A DNA stretch of 64,000 nt from Micropterix aruncella (taxonomy: Eukaryota; Arthropoda; Insecta; Lepidoptera; Micropterigidae). Numbering within the stretch: position 1 is the first letter of the stretch; the number at the start of each line of letters is the position of its first letter. The notes beneath the pieces are model-generated. The model made no database searches. It was not told the DNA's origin and saw nothing but the letters and a program-made list of their open reading frames with translations. This document shows positions 29,873-43,500 of the stretch, piece by piece. Made by a program: the position numbers and the translations under genes. The stretch is from assembly GCA_944548615.1 (NCBI GenBank), contig OX155967.1:1833662-1897661 (forward strand). The letters run 5' to 3'.

Positions 29873-30227
29873 TTATTCATTCCATAAAAGCATTTCACAA
29901 TACTGAGGAACATGTCAAATTTTACAATCATAATTTACTGGATGATAAAACCGCTTTGATTAATTAAAAGGAAAAAAAATAATTGTAATCAGAGGTGATT
30001 ACTTAAAAATAGTCAAATTTACAAAATAATCAATAATCAAACAAATAATAATCAATACCATAAAAAAAAAAACTGAAACATGCGTAATTAAAAACAATGT
30101 CAATAAAATCTAAAACTTAGTTCGAAAGTATAGTCATAATATGGTTATTTATAATCAAGCAATTGTGGACGCAATATCATAAAAGTCGTCCAGTTTGTAA
30201 AGGGCATATATAATAGTTTAAAAACTT
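29847..30227 (-). repeat. LINE-type 3' end with (ATC)n tail, then AT-rich DNA
   Basis: (ATC)n at 29847-29873 followed by TTTATTCATTCCATAAAAGC looks like a LINE 3' UTR read in reverse. No coding remnant recognised. Confidence 0.4.
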
Positions 30228-30410
30228 CTATAAGCTTCTAGCAAAGTAGGTACCTAAACATTTTGTACGCTCGTTAGAGCTTTGCCTCTGTTCCGTTTGT
30301 TTACTGATATGGTCCCGCGTCTCGCCTCGCGCCTCGCGCGAGAGTGTAAACGCCCTATGAAAGCCCTTTCCTAAATTGGTAATATCGCCAAGACCAAGTG
30401 TATAACTCAA

Positions 30411-30760
30411 TGGTGTTGGATCGATCGGTTATTTTTTTCGTTTCGGTTGGCTAAATCGCTAAAGACTAAATCGGTTAATCATGACCGATTTAGTCTTGAC
30501 TAAAGTTAATCACGATTAAATAATCATGACTAAATCAATTAGTCGTTAATCATTCAATCGTCAATCACCACTAATTTGCTCTGTAGATGCCACCCGAAAA
30601 TTTTATCAATTATATCGATTGGATTACGATTAAAAGTAATCAATCGTTCGTCACGATTGACGACTACACTAATCAATCATTATTCATAAATTACGATTAA
30701 TGTATTCAATCGTTAGTCGTCAATCATTAGTGTGACTAAATTTTGACTAACACTGACCAA
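30411..30760. repeat. GATTA/TAATC-dense block
   Basis: About 350 bp saturated with GATTA/TAATC and GACTAAAT/ATTTAGTC words in both orientations (e.g. GACTAAATCGGTTAATCATG, CGTCAATCATTAGTGTGACT). GTGTTGGATC at the left and TAACACTGACC at the right suggest decayed inverted ends. Many local hairpins are possible; no coding. Confidence 0.5.
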
Positions 30761-31020
30761 GACGTATGTTTCATGTTCAAATAAATTGTGCATTATGCGT
30801 GATTATTAATTTAATGGCTAATAAAAAAATTAGCTCATTTAAACTTGGCGCATTATAAATCACTATTTCTACCTAATAATGATGATAGTATAGTATTTCA
30901 ATTGAACGTTTGTAGCCAAATTTTTGGTCTAATCAGCAAATATTTAAAATTTATTTTATAATTTTCCTAATCACTCGTTGTTTTAGTTAGATGCACTTCT
31001 TTCTTGTGAATGGGAGCGTC

Positions 31021-31269
31021 CAACTACGCGATTGAAGGTGCGAACACACTATCGGACGCGTCTGTTAGCCGCGGCTTATGGGCGCGATCTGTGTAATGAA
31101 TTTCTATTGAGCCGTGCACATTATCGGACGTCAGTCGCGGACGCGACCTCGAGGCTTCGGACGTCCGATAGAGATCTGGCAAGCCACGTCCCAAACGACT
31201 GTGCATACTGTCCATAAGCCGCGGCAGCGGACGCGTCCGATAGTTTGTTCGCTTCAATGTGCGACTGCT
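31021..31269. mobile_element. GC-rich inverted-repeat element just upstream of gene copy 1
   Basis: GATTGAAGGTGCGAACACAC, TATCGGACGCGTC and GCCGCGGCTTATGG near the left return inverted at 31211-31262 (CCATAAGCCGCGGC, GACGCGTCCGATAGTTTGTT). It is CpG-rich against an AT-rich background and ends about 175 bp before the start codon, so it occupies the likely proximal promoter. Confidence 0.65.
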
Positions 31270-31443
31270 TCGACGTTGAACGCACCCCCAGCTCAGCTAA
31301 ACGTCAAATAAAATCGTATTTTAAATTTAAACCGTCCGCGCTGTTCTAGGTTTTAATTATTACGTTTTAGTTTTGGAAAGTTGATTTTCCTTCATCTGAA
31401 GTGGTGTACTGCTACGATAAAGATTATAACATTGCCCAAAACA

Positions 31444-31599
31444 ATGGAAAATCTTCCGAAAAGGGCGACGACTGATAAAGAAAAGTTAGAAGTGGCGAAA
31501 AGACTCGACGTAGAATTAAAACCCCGTTTCGACAGTGAGGAATTAAAGTGGTACTACGCGGACGCCCTCGAGGAAGAGGAACCCCCGCCTGAGCTAGAG
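31444..31599 (+). CDS. TTC4: TTC4-like copy 1, exon 1
   Basis: 52 codons. KEKLEVAKRLDVELKP matches the conserved N-terminal helix of copies 2 and 3 ([28 protein letters not shown]). It ends in the acidic run EEEEPPPELE with donor GAG|GTTTTA, phase 0, the same place as in the other copies. Translation past the donor meets a stop after 15 codons. Confidence 0.85.
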
Positions 31600-34500
31600 G
31601 TTTTAGTTTTTATATCTTTATTTTTGTGTTCGACAAGGTCAAAATAGCTGAAAAAAGAGGATTACCGCGAAAAGTCGGGTAGTTTTAATTTTTGGCAGGG
31701 TTTTAACATTTATGCTCCTTATTGATATTTCACCCTCCCTGCAGATCTAACCGTTCCGCTATTAAAAAAAAACTGCCGCTAAAAATGAGTTTTTGCACTA
31801 TGTATACCTTTTTCATTCAGCTGTTTGTGAAACAGTTATGTTTATCCATTGAACCAAAGATAATTTAATAATGCATTGAACGCTAGATAAACGACCACGA
31901 AGTCAGCGACAAAGAACGGCAATCGGTCTAAATTCCTCCACATAATGTCGGAAAAATCGGTTGTGTTACCCAAAGACTTTCCCGGCAAGTAGCCAAGGAT
32001 GATTTTATCTGAATAATAATTTTATAAATTAGGAATTATTGCAGTATAGGAACATTTCTCAAAAATGGAAAAAATGAAGAAATACTACTAAATTCGATCA
32101 TTCTAATGCTAAATGTGAAAGAAAAAAGCTTCGGACGCGTAAAAATTCAAAACTAAATTTACATTTAAAAAAAAAAGTTTTTTTTAACTCAGTTTTTAAG
32201 GTTTTAAAAAAAACTAATCTAACCCACCGCCAAATAAGTGTTTATGTATTATTTTAATAAAAAACTAACTTAACCTACCTAAATGTATGGGTTTGGCGCT
32301 TCTTTGAATGCCTATATCTCGCTTATTTATTGAGACCGAATAAAGATTATTGCAGATTCGGAATCAGCGTGGTGAATATAGTCTAGCGACGTTAAAAAAT
32401 CAACAATCTAGGAGAGGTTCCTATACTGCAATAATACCAAAATCGAAGAGTGCACTTTCTCGTCCGGCGGACGAACCCGGTTGGGTTTCATTGCGACGCC
32501 TCAGGCGGCGTGGTTCGTTTCTCGATTAAGGGTGGATTTGAGCCAAACGCGTACAGATGGCATTAATATTTGTATTAGCCTATTTAAGCCAGCCTTCATG
32601 TGCAAAAATGGCATCGCACCTTTTTTGGATGATTTTGTATATAAATACTAACAATATAGTTTTTTTTTAATGAATTCTGTCTTATTACTTACCTAATAAT
32701 TAATCTTATCAGTCATGTATAATATATATTTATATAGTATATATGGAGACCAGCCGAAAGGCTACGACAGATCTATCAACCATTGCAAAGGGCCGTTCAG
32801 CCTTTTTGGCATCCCATCGGTTTCATTTTCATACTCTAACGAGGTGGATGGAGACAGAAGCCAATCCATCCACCACCCGAGCTGTTATAATGACTATAGT
32901 CGTCTTTTCTGCCCGAGCTTAATTGTATATCCAATGATCAGAGGCTTCTATCCCCATCCAATCCCCCAAGGAGTCATTTATTAATTCATTTCATAAATAC
33001 ATTTTTCTTCTCTTTTTTTACATTTTATATTTACATACACATACATGTATTTACATTACATTACATACACATACATGTATTTGCATCCCATCGGTTGATT
33101 AAAATGTATGGCGGAATTTAAATATTATTTGGGTAGCTCGTATATGAGATATTCAAATCAAAATTTCACAATGTGATTTCGGCCGACGTACGCATCTGTG
33201 TCTTAGTCCAATATTTCGAGATTGATATATGACTGGTGTACCTACTGGTACCAAAATGCTCCTAAGCCAAAAATAGTGATTGCCAAACTGTCAAGAATGG
33301 AAATTAAAGACAATAAATAAATACAAACGGAGCTGCCATGGAATTCACCGACCGGAGTCGGGCCCATCATAATACTATTTTTTTTACACTTCTGGGGGGT
33401 GAGCAGTGGATTCCGGACTTACGAACCGGCTGTGGTAGGTTTAGGACAGCTGTCTTGCCACATGTGAGCGTTCACCTTGCCACCCATTCACTCCCCCTTC
33501 GAAGCCATAGAATTTGAGATGCGCAAATCGCAGTTTTAGATAATTTTTCTAAGAAAGAGTTGATTATTTTTCTGGAAAGGCCAAGATCTTTAAAGAGGTG
33601 AAATAGAGATTTAGCTGGCAGGCCACGAGCGCCAACTTCCACCGCGTGAAGGTGAACAGTGAAGCCGTTCCGGGTTACGGCATTTGCAAGATCATGGTAT
33701 TTATTTAATTTGTACTCGTGGTCTTTTGGGATATTTGATTCCCATGGAACAGTTAATTCTACGATAAGAGCCACCTTCCGAGATAGAGAGTAAAGAGTTA
33801 TATCTGGACGGAGGGCTGTGAATCCGAGACTTTCAGGGAATTTATACTGCTTAGAGACCGAATCAACCTCCAGAATCCAATCTGTAGCTTTCTCGATTAT
33901 TGAGAAAGGTTTTGTAGTTAAATGTTTTTTGCCTTTAGAGCCATCCCGCACAAACTGTATTGGGGGTTTGGAGGATACTGTCAAACCCTTGTTGGCACGA
34001 GCCACTGAGAGACTAATTACCTCGCGAATAACAGCGAGAACTTTGTCATGGCGGTAAGTGTACCGTCCTTGATCTAAGGCCACCTTGCAGCCAGCTAGAA
34101 TGTGCCTAGCTGTGCAAGGGGTATTGCTACCGTATTGCTACCGTATTATTGCCGCCGTACGATTGACGAGAGGAATCACAACCAAAGACATTGGATTTCA
34201 AGGAGAGGAAAGGAGGATTTTTATTATTAATAATAATAATAATAATAATAAACTCTTTATTTGCACTTAAAAAGTATACAAAAAAGGCGAGCTTTTTGCC
34301 ACATGGCAATGTCTTACAGCTAACCTAAACATAGTGGTACATGCGCGCATTGTGAAAATAAAGATTATTACATAACATACAGACAAGTGGAAGAATTTAA
34401 GACTAATAGTGCCCGAGGAGAGGAAATTGGGGGAGGAACAGGAGAGAAAGGGAAGAACTGGTTACTTCTTAGAAAGGTAGTAATCCTTAAGGTGAGTCTT

Positions 34501-37500
34501 AAACGATGGTAAAGAAGGCGAGTTTCGTATATTTGCTGGGAGATCGTTCCAGAGTCTTGCACCATGGACACAGAAAGAATAGGAATAGAAATCACTATTA
34601 TGACTCGGAATTTTTAATAAACTGTCAGAGGCTGACCGAAGTACGAGACCGTGGGAACTTAGTGGTAGATGGTAGTTTATTAACTACCATCTACCGCGGG
34701 AAAACAAGCAGCTCTTGCAAAAGGCTAAGGAATTTGCGAAATCGAAAGCTTTTAAATTTGTTTGGGTTAGCCGGTCTAGAATTTTTATCAGGCCAGCTGA
34801 AAATTCCCCTGCACATGTTATATCCACAATCACCGACTTTGAAAAAATTCTTTAAACCGTTTTGTTACAGTAATCATTTTTCTGCTTTCTCACGTTTTGT
34901 ATACTGTATCACTACATTTTTCTATAATATTTTGCTAAGTTACTTACACCTCTCCATTAAAATAATATTAGTTATTATGTATATATTCTTATGTCATTTT
35001 TCTAATACGATACTTATCATATTATACTGTTATTTTCTTATTATATTTTATATTATTATTAGTATGGGTTTGTAGAACCATCTTCGTATGCAGAGTTGTT
35101 TCGGTTTCATAAGATGATGTTGTTAGAAAAATGCCGAAGCAAGATCGACGCAGTATATCTGCATAAGTTCAAAGTTCAAAGTTTATTTATTCCAAAAAAA
35201 ACCGGCGAGGGTATAGAACTTACAATTAATAAATACAGTTTTTATAATATTCATATTTTAAACATATCATATATCTGGCAAAAATAAAATTAAATCACTC
35301 AAAATAAATTTAAATCTGAAAGTCAAACTATATGTACAAAATCCACCATTACATTGTCTAACTATTAAAAAAAGCATTAAGAAATATCAAAAATAGAAAT
35401 ACCAAATCCAAAAAAAAATAAATATAAAGAGTATAAATCTATAAATAAAAAGAAAAAATAATAGAATAAGTTAATTAACTGTTGATGCTAGTCAAATCTT
35501 AAAGCAGATAAATTTTTTCGTGCCCCCTCGACCAGCTCGCTCTTAACGTACCTTTCAACTGCCAATTGTCAATTCCAACTATGCACAATATGCTTTTCTT
35601 TATAGAGCTTGTCATCATTACAACTCGTTATTTATGGATGTTAATATATTTGTCACAACCTGAGACACATTTCAAAATCTAATTATGAATATATTACAAT
35701 TTAATTAAGTAATCTGTTTATTATTTTTATTTATTTATTTAAGAATTAATTACTATGAAACATTGATTAGCTTATAAAAATAACAGGAACCGAATAGCAA
35801 AACCTTAACCTTTTGCTTATTTGTTTCTGTCAGCCAACTGGGACTAGCCCGTTCTAGGGTGGACAGGACTCCAATATTACAATCAAGTTTGCTTGATTGC
35901 TTGGTTGCTTACAAATATACAAGTTTTAGTAAAAAGCTAATGACACTAAATTGCCCTAAAATGTGGTCTTCAGAATAAAATAAAATAATAATAATATTTT
36001 TTTTATTAAAAGATAATATAATAAATAAAATGCAATTCCATTATTTAATCGGCAATAAATATCATATAAAATTCGATTAAATGAAATAAATAAAGTTATA
36101 TGTGAGAAAAGAAAGAAACAGTCATTAATATTTATTAATATAAAATTACCTAGTCTAAAAAGTATACTTCATTGTCACAGTCAAATAATTTTTGGTAGTT
36201 AGTTCAATGTTAAAATATACTTAACATATATGCACCGTACTGCATATAGGTCCCAAGAATCCGCATCACAAATACACGATTGAGGGAACCCCTGTACACA
36301 CAGTTACCACACAGAAAGATCTTGGAGTAATTGTGTCCCAGGACCTCAAATGGGAACCGCATATAGTAGAAGTTGTAAAAAGAGCAAACTCACTTCTTTA
36401 CATGATTAGGAAAGCTTTCTCCTACATAAACTCTGATTTGTTCCTCAAACTCTACAAAACGTACGTCCGCCCTCTCCTCGAATACTCTTACCAGGTGTGG
36501 AACCCCTACTTCATAAAAGACATTGAACTGCTGGAGAAAGTGCAAAGGCGGGCAACCAAGATGGTTCCATCCCTAAGGAACGAGCCTTATGAAAACCGCT
36601 TGGATGCACTGGGTCTTACTACACTTGAGCAAAGAAGACAAAGAGGGGACCTCATCGAGACGTTTAAGATTCTGAATGGTCATTATGATGTAGCCAACCT
36701 TAATGCAATGTACACAATGAACACCAACGAGAAACTCCGAGGACATTCCTTAAAACTAAACCGAAACAGTTTTAGTTCCAACCCAAGAAAGTACTTTTTG
36801 ACTAACCGAGTGGTGGACTCTTGGAACAAACTACCACAAGAAGTGATAAGTGCTATCTCAGTGAATGGTTTTAAAAATCTACTAGACAAACATTTAGTTA
36901 AAATGGCAATTAAAAAGTGTAAGGAATAAAATAAAATAAAGACAAACAGTACACTCAACACGTGAAGTACACGCATCAGCTGCAAAAGCTGCTAGTGTAT
37001 ATAAATAAATAATAATAATAATAATAATAATAAATAATAATAATATATGTTTAAAAATATGTTAATAATTTGTGCACCTAAGTTTATTTATACTATTATT
37101 TCTAACATTTGATGTATGGTTAGTCTGTCATGATTCGATAACCATTTCTTTAATTTATTTTTGAATTCCCTAAATGTCAAATTCATTTTAATTTCCATAT
37201 TGATCAGATTGTAAAATCTCGGCGCAATGAAAGAGTAATATCTTTGTCCAAATGATGTTTTCCTTCTGGGTATTATTAAGCTATTTTCTAAAACTTGTCT
37301 CGTTGGTCGCCGGTTCTGAATTATTCCTAAATTTGAGTTACTGTCCAAAAATAGCCTTAAGAGGGAAGTTTTTAGAAAAAGTTGCCTACAGTCAAGAACT
37401 TTAGCTTCCTTATAAAGTTCATTAGTGGGATGGCGATATGGTCTACGTAGAATAATTTTTAATATAAATTTCTGCGCAACTTGCAATGGCTCTAGCAGTG

Positions 37501-40500
37501 TTTTACCACATCCACCCCATCCAATTATGCCGTAAGTAATAAGCGATTCACATAAAGTATAATAAACAGTTTTTAGTGTTTTGGAATCAAGAATATTCCT
37601 CAGTTCTTTGAAAACATCCAAGGATTCGCACCTATATATTTACTGTTTTTCTGCTCTATTTACTTTATATTTAATCCTTTTATACTTTGGACTGTTTAGT
37701 AACTTAGCAATTATTTTTCAGAATATTTTAGTTTTTTTTTAAATCCTAATAATTTCAGTTTAGTTAGTTAGTTAGTTATACTGGGCGTTCCTCCGCAAGT
37801 CGACATCCAGTGTGCCTATTTTGCGTGTGACGGGGGTAGCGCTATTCCACCCACCCCAGCTCCTCGACGAAAGCCAGCAGGGCTTTCAGGTTTCCTGCCG
37901 CCTCGCGCAGGGTGCCTGGGGTCCCAAGGTGTTTTGTCCTGTATACTTCTACCTGTTTACAATCTAGCAGAATGTGTTTTGTGGTTTCTTCCGCCTCCGT
38001 GCATGCTCTGCACATAGGGCTATTCGTTCCGCCCATTTTGAAGAGGTGTTTGTTCCTGTTATCAGTCCCACTAGTTTGCGTAGTTGGGGCCTTTTTGTCC
38101 TTAGAAGTGTTTTGGTAAGTTTGTGGTTGTATTCCATGACTATTTCTTTGGTTTGTCTGCAGGTGTCTATCTCTTTTCAGTGTGTTTGATGTAGTTGTTT
38201 GTAGTGTAATTTCAGTTTAAAAAATGCTTGTGTCTGTTAAACTTTTGTTTTATATAGCAGAAGCATCTTGGAATATGCATCTCAAGTATGGAACCCTTGT
38301 TATGACAAATATATAAACAGAATCGAGCGCATTCAAATGAAGTTCATGAAATATCTCTGCTTCCGTCTGAAAATCCCATACAGCTCATCTAACTATTTCA
38401 ATTTATGCAAGAAATTTCATATCCTCCCCTTGATTAAGCGGCGTGAAACCGCTGATTTAACCTTTTGCTAAAAATTACCTCCAATAATATTAACTGTCCT
38501 GACTTACTAAATAAAATTAATCTCCATGTTCCTTCCAAACTCAATAGATTTAACCCTGCTCTTCATGTTCCTCATGCTGGTACCAAATATAGGCAAAATG
38601 CATTTCTGTGGCGAACAAGTGACAATTTCAATGACATGATTAAACGCTTTGACTTTGATCTATTCTGTACGAGTGTTAACTCAGCTAGGCAGCGGCTGAA
38701 CAGTGAATTTTTTAGCATTAATTGTTGAATAATTTTTGATGCATTCTTAATCGATAGCTTTAATTGAAAGAACACATATGTTTCTACAACGTTATTTAAA
38801 CGTGAAAACCTTTAATTGGCTCTCTGCTATGTTACTCCGGCATTGTTAAATTATAATTAGCTGTTGGTTTTCCTGAAAATAAATAAATAAATAAATAACG
38901 TACTATATGACCATTTAATAGGTGGAAACATATAAATGGTTTATGTTTGTTATATTTTGATTTAGTAAATATGGTTTTGGTAAAGTCTGTTTCTCGAATA
39001 AAATAAAATAAAATATTGTGAATTATATTAGATTTATTAGATTTAGAAATTAATATTAGATTTAGCATATAGTACACATTTTAGGATATATTAATCAGTA
39101 AAAGTCAGTATTTTGTCAGTTAAGTGTAGGCTTTTTGCATGTTTGTTTCTAGCATCTTGTGATGGCATACACTTCTACCTGGGATATCGAAGCATGTTTT
39201 GCCTGGAGTTTCTGAATGCTCTGCATGATTTACTTTTTCAGGAACCGACCGGAGATGACGAATATCCACCCATTGATGAATTAGTGCCACCGGTACCCCC
39301 GACGCCCAAAGTGATTGAAGAAATGGCCAGGCTTATGATTCGTGACGTTTATACACCCATAGACTTAGCAAAAAAATATAAGGATGACGGCAACTTTTTT
39401 TATAAGCATAAATACTACTATACGGCAATTATAATGTAAGTTTTCTATTGATGAACATTTTGTTGTAACTTGGGCTGATTTCATTATTTTTTTTCTCACT
39501 CCCAAGTGAAACCCTAGTGGTGAGACTTCCCTGTTCGTCTGACATGAAAGTTGGCATAATTATATTACCAACAACTCTTTATTGATCAAAAAATATAGTT
39601 TTAAACAAGGGTAGACTTACCTTCTTCTTAAAGTATCATCTCCTATCGGAGGTCGGCGGTCATTATGGCCACTTGAGCCCGAGATGTTGCGGCGCGGAAC
39701 AACTCGGTGGTGCCCGAGTTCAACCATTCAACGAGGTTTTGTAGCCAGAGGGTTCTTCTTCGGCCATAGACTTACCGCACTATGGCAATCTCTTACAGTC
39801 AACCATTGTATTGTTTTACTAGAAGATGTTTAACTAATTAAATACTACATAAAAATATGGATTTTAATTACTTATAAAAGAGGCAATCCTAAACATTAAT
39901 AAAAAAGAATCAAACAATACCATTGATTATATAAGGTATTAAATTGCTCAATGCCATAATACGTTTTGGCAGCTAGGATTTTACTAAGAAACGCAACGTA
40001 TAGATGGCACTCATAGTTTCAAACATTGATTAATCTTATAAATAGGATAGAAAACGAATTTACCGCGTGAAATTTGTAGCACCCGACGTTTCAGTGACGA
40101 TGCAGCCGCTGCGGGATCGACAGCTCTTCAGTCTACCCTGGACAACGGCGGCTGCAACGTCACCGAAACGTCGGGTGCTACAAACTTCATGCGGTAAATT
40201 CGATTTCTATCCTATTTATAATGTCAAACAACCGCGATAGTCTTCGATTTTATTGAATAATCTTCTCTTATTCTCAGTAGCCCAATAGATGGAGTTCTAA
40301 TCACACCGTTAAGCTATCTTATTCCAAAATAAAATAATAATATAATAACAAGTGAATTTTTAAATCATAGCTTTTTTTATTTTAATATTACTTAGATATG
40401 CAAACTTAGATATGCAGAGCTGATTGCCAACCTTCACTAGTTAGAGAGGCACCCAAAGAAGAAAAAGATTGTTATCATCGATTAAATTATTGTGTTTTAT

Positions 40501-43500
40501 AACCAATCAATTCATTGCACTAATCCCTTCAAATGATTATTTATTCCACATGTCTACCACTCTATATTTCAGAACGTTCAGAGGATTAGATTCAAATTTT
40601 TAACACGCTTATATTAGGTCGACCTGTATGTAACTAACTATCTAATGGAATCTAAGGTAACTAATTTAACCATCTTCCAAGGATCGTTGCGTCATGAAAA
40701 TTGGCAACTGTATGTAGTTCTAATGACAATACAATAATATGGTGCTGTCGAACTGATCTGATGATGGCGTCGGAAGATATGAACTGTACCTTCATGATGG
40801 AACATCGTATAATAGCTGTGTTTGGACTTGTTAGAAAAGTTTTGGAATGAACTTTGACCACGATTAGGTTTCAAGGTCTGATGATGAAGCCGGAAGATAG
40901 GCACTGGCATTCCATGATGGAATATCGTATCATAGCCGTGTGTATGTGAATGTCATATCATAGCCCAAAAGCGTGTTTTTAGTAAAAAAATTTAAACTAA
41001 TAATTTTTCTAGCATAAGTTGTTTGCTGCGACCTTGATAATTTGTCTTGAAGTTGAATTTGTAAATATTATTTAGCCCAGGTACATAGTAATCATTTCTG
41101 AGAATTTCATGTCTTAATCAGGTCCCCCTCTTTGTCTTTTTTGTTTAAGAATAGTCAGTCCAAGTAATTCCAAGCTATCTTCATAATATAAATTTCATAG
41201 TATTACATTGATTATATGTAGTATTAGATTGCTCAACTCTATAGTACAATTTAGCAACCCTTTTAAAACGCAAAATGCACGTGGCATTGATAGTATTGAC
41301 AGCCAAACTAATAGCAATTTATTTGACCATCTATAATGGTTTTTTTACTTTCCTGGCCCAGGGCAAAGTGTTGTGAATGCGCTAAAAAAATGTAGATGAA
41401 GATGGATAGATATTTATTTTGACCCTCCCCTGAGATGATTCCAGACTGAATTCTGTCTGTGTGTCCATGTGTGTCTGTGTCTATGTGTATTCCGCGACAA
41501 TAGCGTCTAAACGCTTCATTTGATTGAGCTGAAATTTGGCATGAAAACATCATTCGGTCTTCGCGAGAGTTAAAAAGATTGTAGTTGAAATCAGTCCACC
41601 AGGGGGCGCACCAGTCTTATATCAATCTCTAAATATTAGGCTTAGAGATTTGACATTTGGCACACAGATGCCTAGTTGAGCCGAAATCACATAGTTATAT
41701 GTTGGTTGGAATATCTCATATACAAACTACCCTAATAATTTTAAAATTCCGCTGTACTTAAATTTATGCAGTCATAGCTTAAATTTATGCAGTCATAACT
41801 TAAATTTATGCAGTTATAACCTAATTTTATGCAGTCATAACTTAAATGTATGCAGTCATAACTTAATTTTTTGCAGTCATAACTGAAATGTATGCAGTTA
41901 GAACTGAAATTTATGCAGTCATAGTTAAATTTATGAAGTTATACCTTAAATTTATACAGTCCTAACTTAAATTTATGCAGTCATAACTTAAATGTATGCT
42001 GCCATAACTTAAATGTATGCAGTCATACCTAAATGTATGCAGTCGTAACTTAAATGTATGCAGTCATAACTTAAATGTATGCAGTACTAACTTAAATGTA
42101 TGCAGTCATAACTTAAATTTATCCAGTCATAACCTAACTTTATGCAGTGATAACTTAAATGTATGCAGTCAGAACTTCAATTTATGCAGTCATAACCTTA
42201 ATTTATGCATTAATAACTTAATTTTTTGCTGTCCTAACTTAATTGTATGCAGTCATAACTTAAATGTATACTGCCATAACTTAAATGTATGCAGTCATTT
42301 TAAAATTTATAGTCATTTTTAAATTTATGCAGTCATAACTTGAATGTATGCAGTCATGATTTAAATTTATGCAGTACTAAGTTAAATGTATGCAATCATA
42401 ACCTAAATTTATACAGTCATAACTTAAAGGTTTGCAGTCATAACTTAAATTTATGCAATACAGATTTTTGACTTCCTTGGCCGAGGGAAAGTATTGTGAA
42501 CGCGTATTTTTTTTTCGAGTTAAATTACATACATTTTGACATATACATTTGGATATATATATTTTGACACCCCTGAGACAATTGAGACCATTTACAGACT
42601 GAAGTCTATCTGTGATTCTGTTTGTGTGTGTCTGGGGGTCTGTGTCAATTCCTCGACGATAGCACTCTAACACTTTATCTGATTGCGCTAAAATTTGGCC
42701 TGCAGGCATCATGGCCTGCAGGCAGGTCATGGCAAGAGTTGAAAAGGTAGTACTTAAAATCGGTCCCCTAGCGGGCGTACTAGTCATATTTCGGTCTCGA
42801 AATATTGGACATATAGACTTGAAATTTGGCACACAGATGCCTTGTTAAGCTGAGATCACATTAAAGTTTCGCCAGTCAGTATATTTGCGTAAACGATTGG
42901 ATCGAACATGTTTAATTCATTTCATTCTTCCTATCCGCACTTGTCACTGACTATCAGGTTGACCTCCTTCCCGAAAGGACGAAACGCTCTAAATCAGTGA
43001 TTCACAAAGTGGTCCAAGTGAACCCCCAGGGGTCCACGGGAGACTCGATAGGGGTCTACATTGGCGTGAAAAAAAAAATTGGGGTTTACAAGTTGTAAGT
43101 GGGGTTCCACGAAAATTTATCTGGTTTCGATAGTAAAAAACAAAAATGTTGCATTGGCTTTACCTATCAGTGTTTATTTAGAAATTATTTCCTGTTTTAA
43201 AAACCTCCCTTAATTATTTTGAGTTTGTATTTTAAGAAGGTCAGCGACTGTTACTTGTAAAAACTTGCATGTTCAGACGTACAAAGGGACGAAATATGAC
43301 TTGTTGTTCTTGCAATCTTGCATGAACTTGTTTGATTCTTCACCAATATCTATGTATATCAATTTTCATGGCGATCGGTAGAACGGTATAGAAGTTGATG
43401 TGCTCCAGCGCCATCTAGTGGTGAGTTACAATAAAGCGTATACCATAAAAACCTTCTCCTTTATTATAACCACTCCGAATTTAGGATTGGAACTCAGCCG

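Noticed and set aside
34506..35075. 189-codon plus frame in intron 1 of copy 1
   Set aside because: First part is the antisense of a LINE C-terminus and the rest is AT-rich hydrophobic low complexity.
40100..40220. Possible hammerhead ribozyme in the Penelope tail
   Set aside because: Penelope elements can carry hammerheads, and GAAAC followed by GTC is present, but the CTGANGA core is not found at the right distance.
42017..42322. 101-codon frame with NLNVCSH repeats
   Set aside because: Product of translating the 20-21 bp minisatellite; not a protein-coding gene.
41756..42465. CRISPR-like regular repeats
   Set aside because: No unique spacers between units, eukaryotic intron context, unit only 20-21 bp in head-to-tail array.
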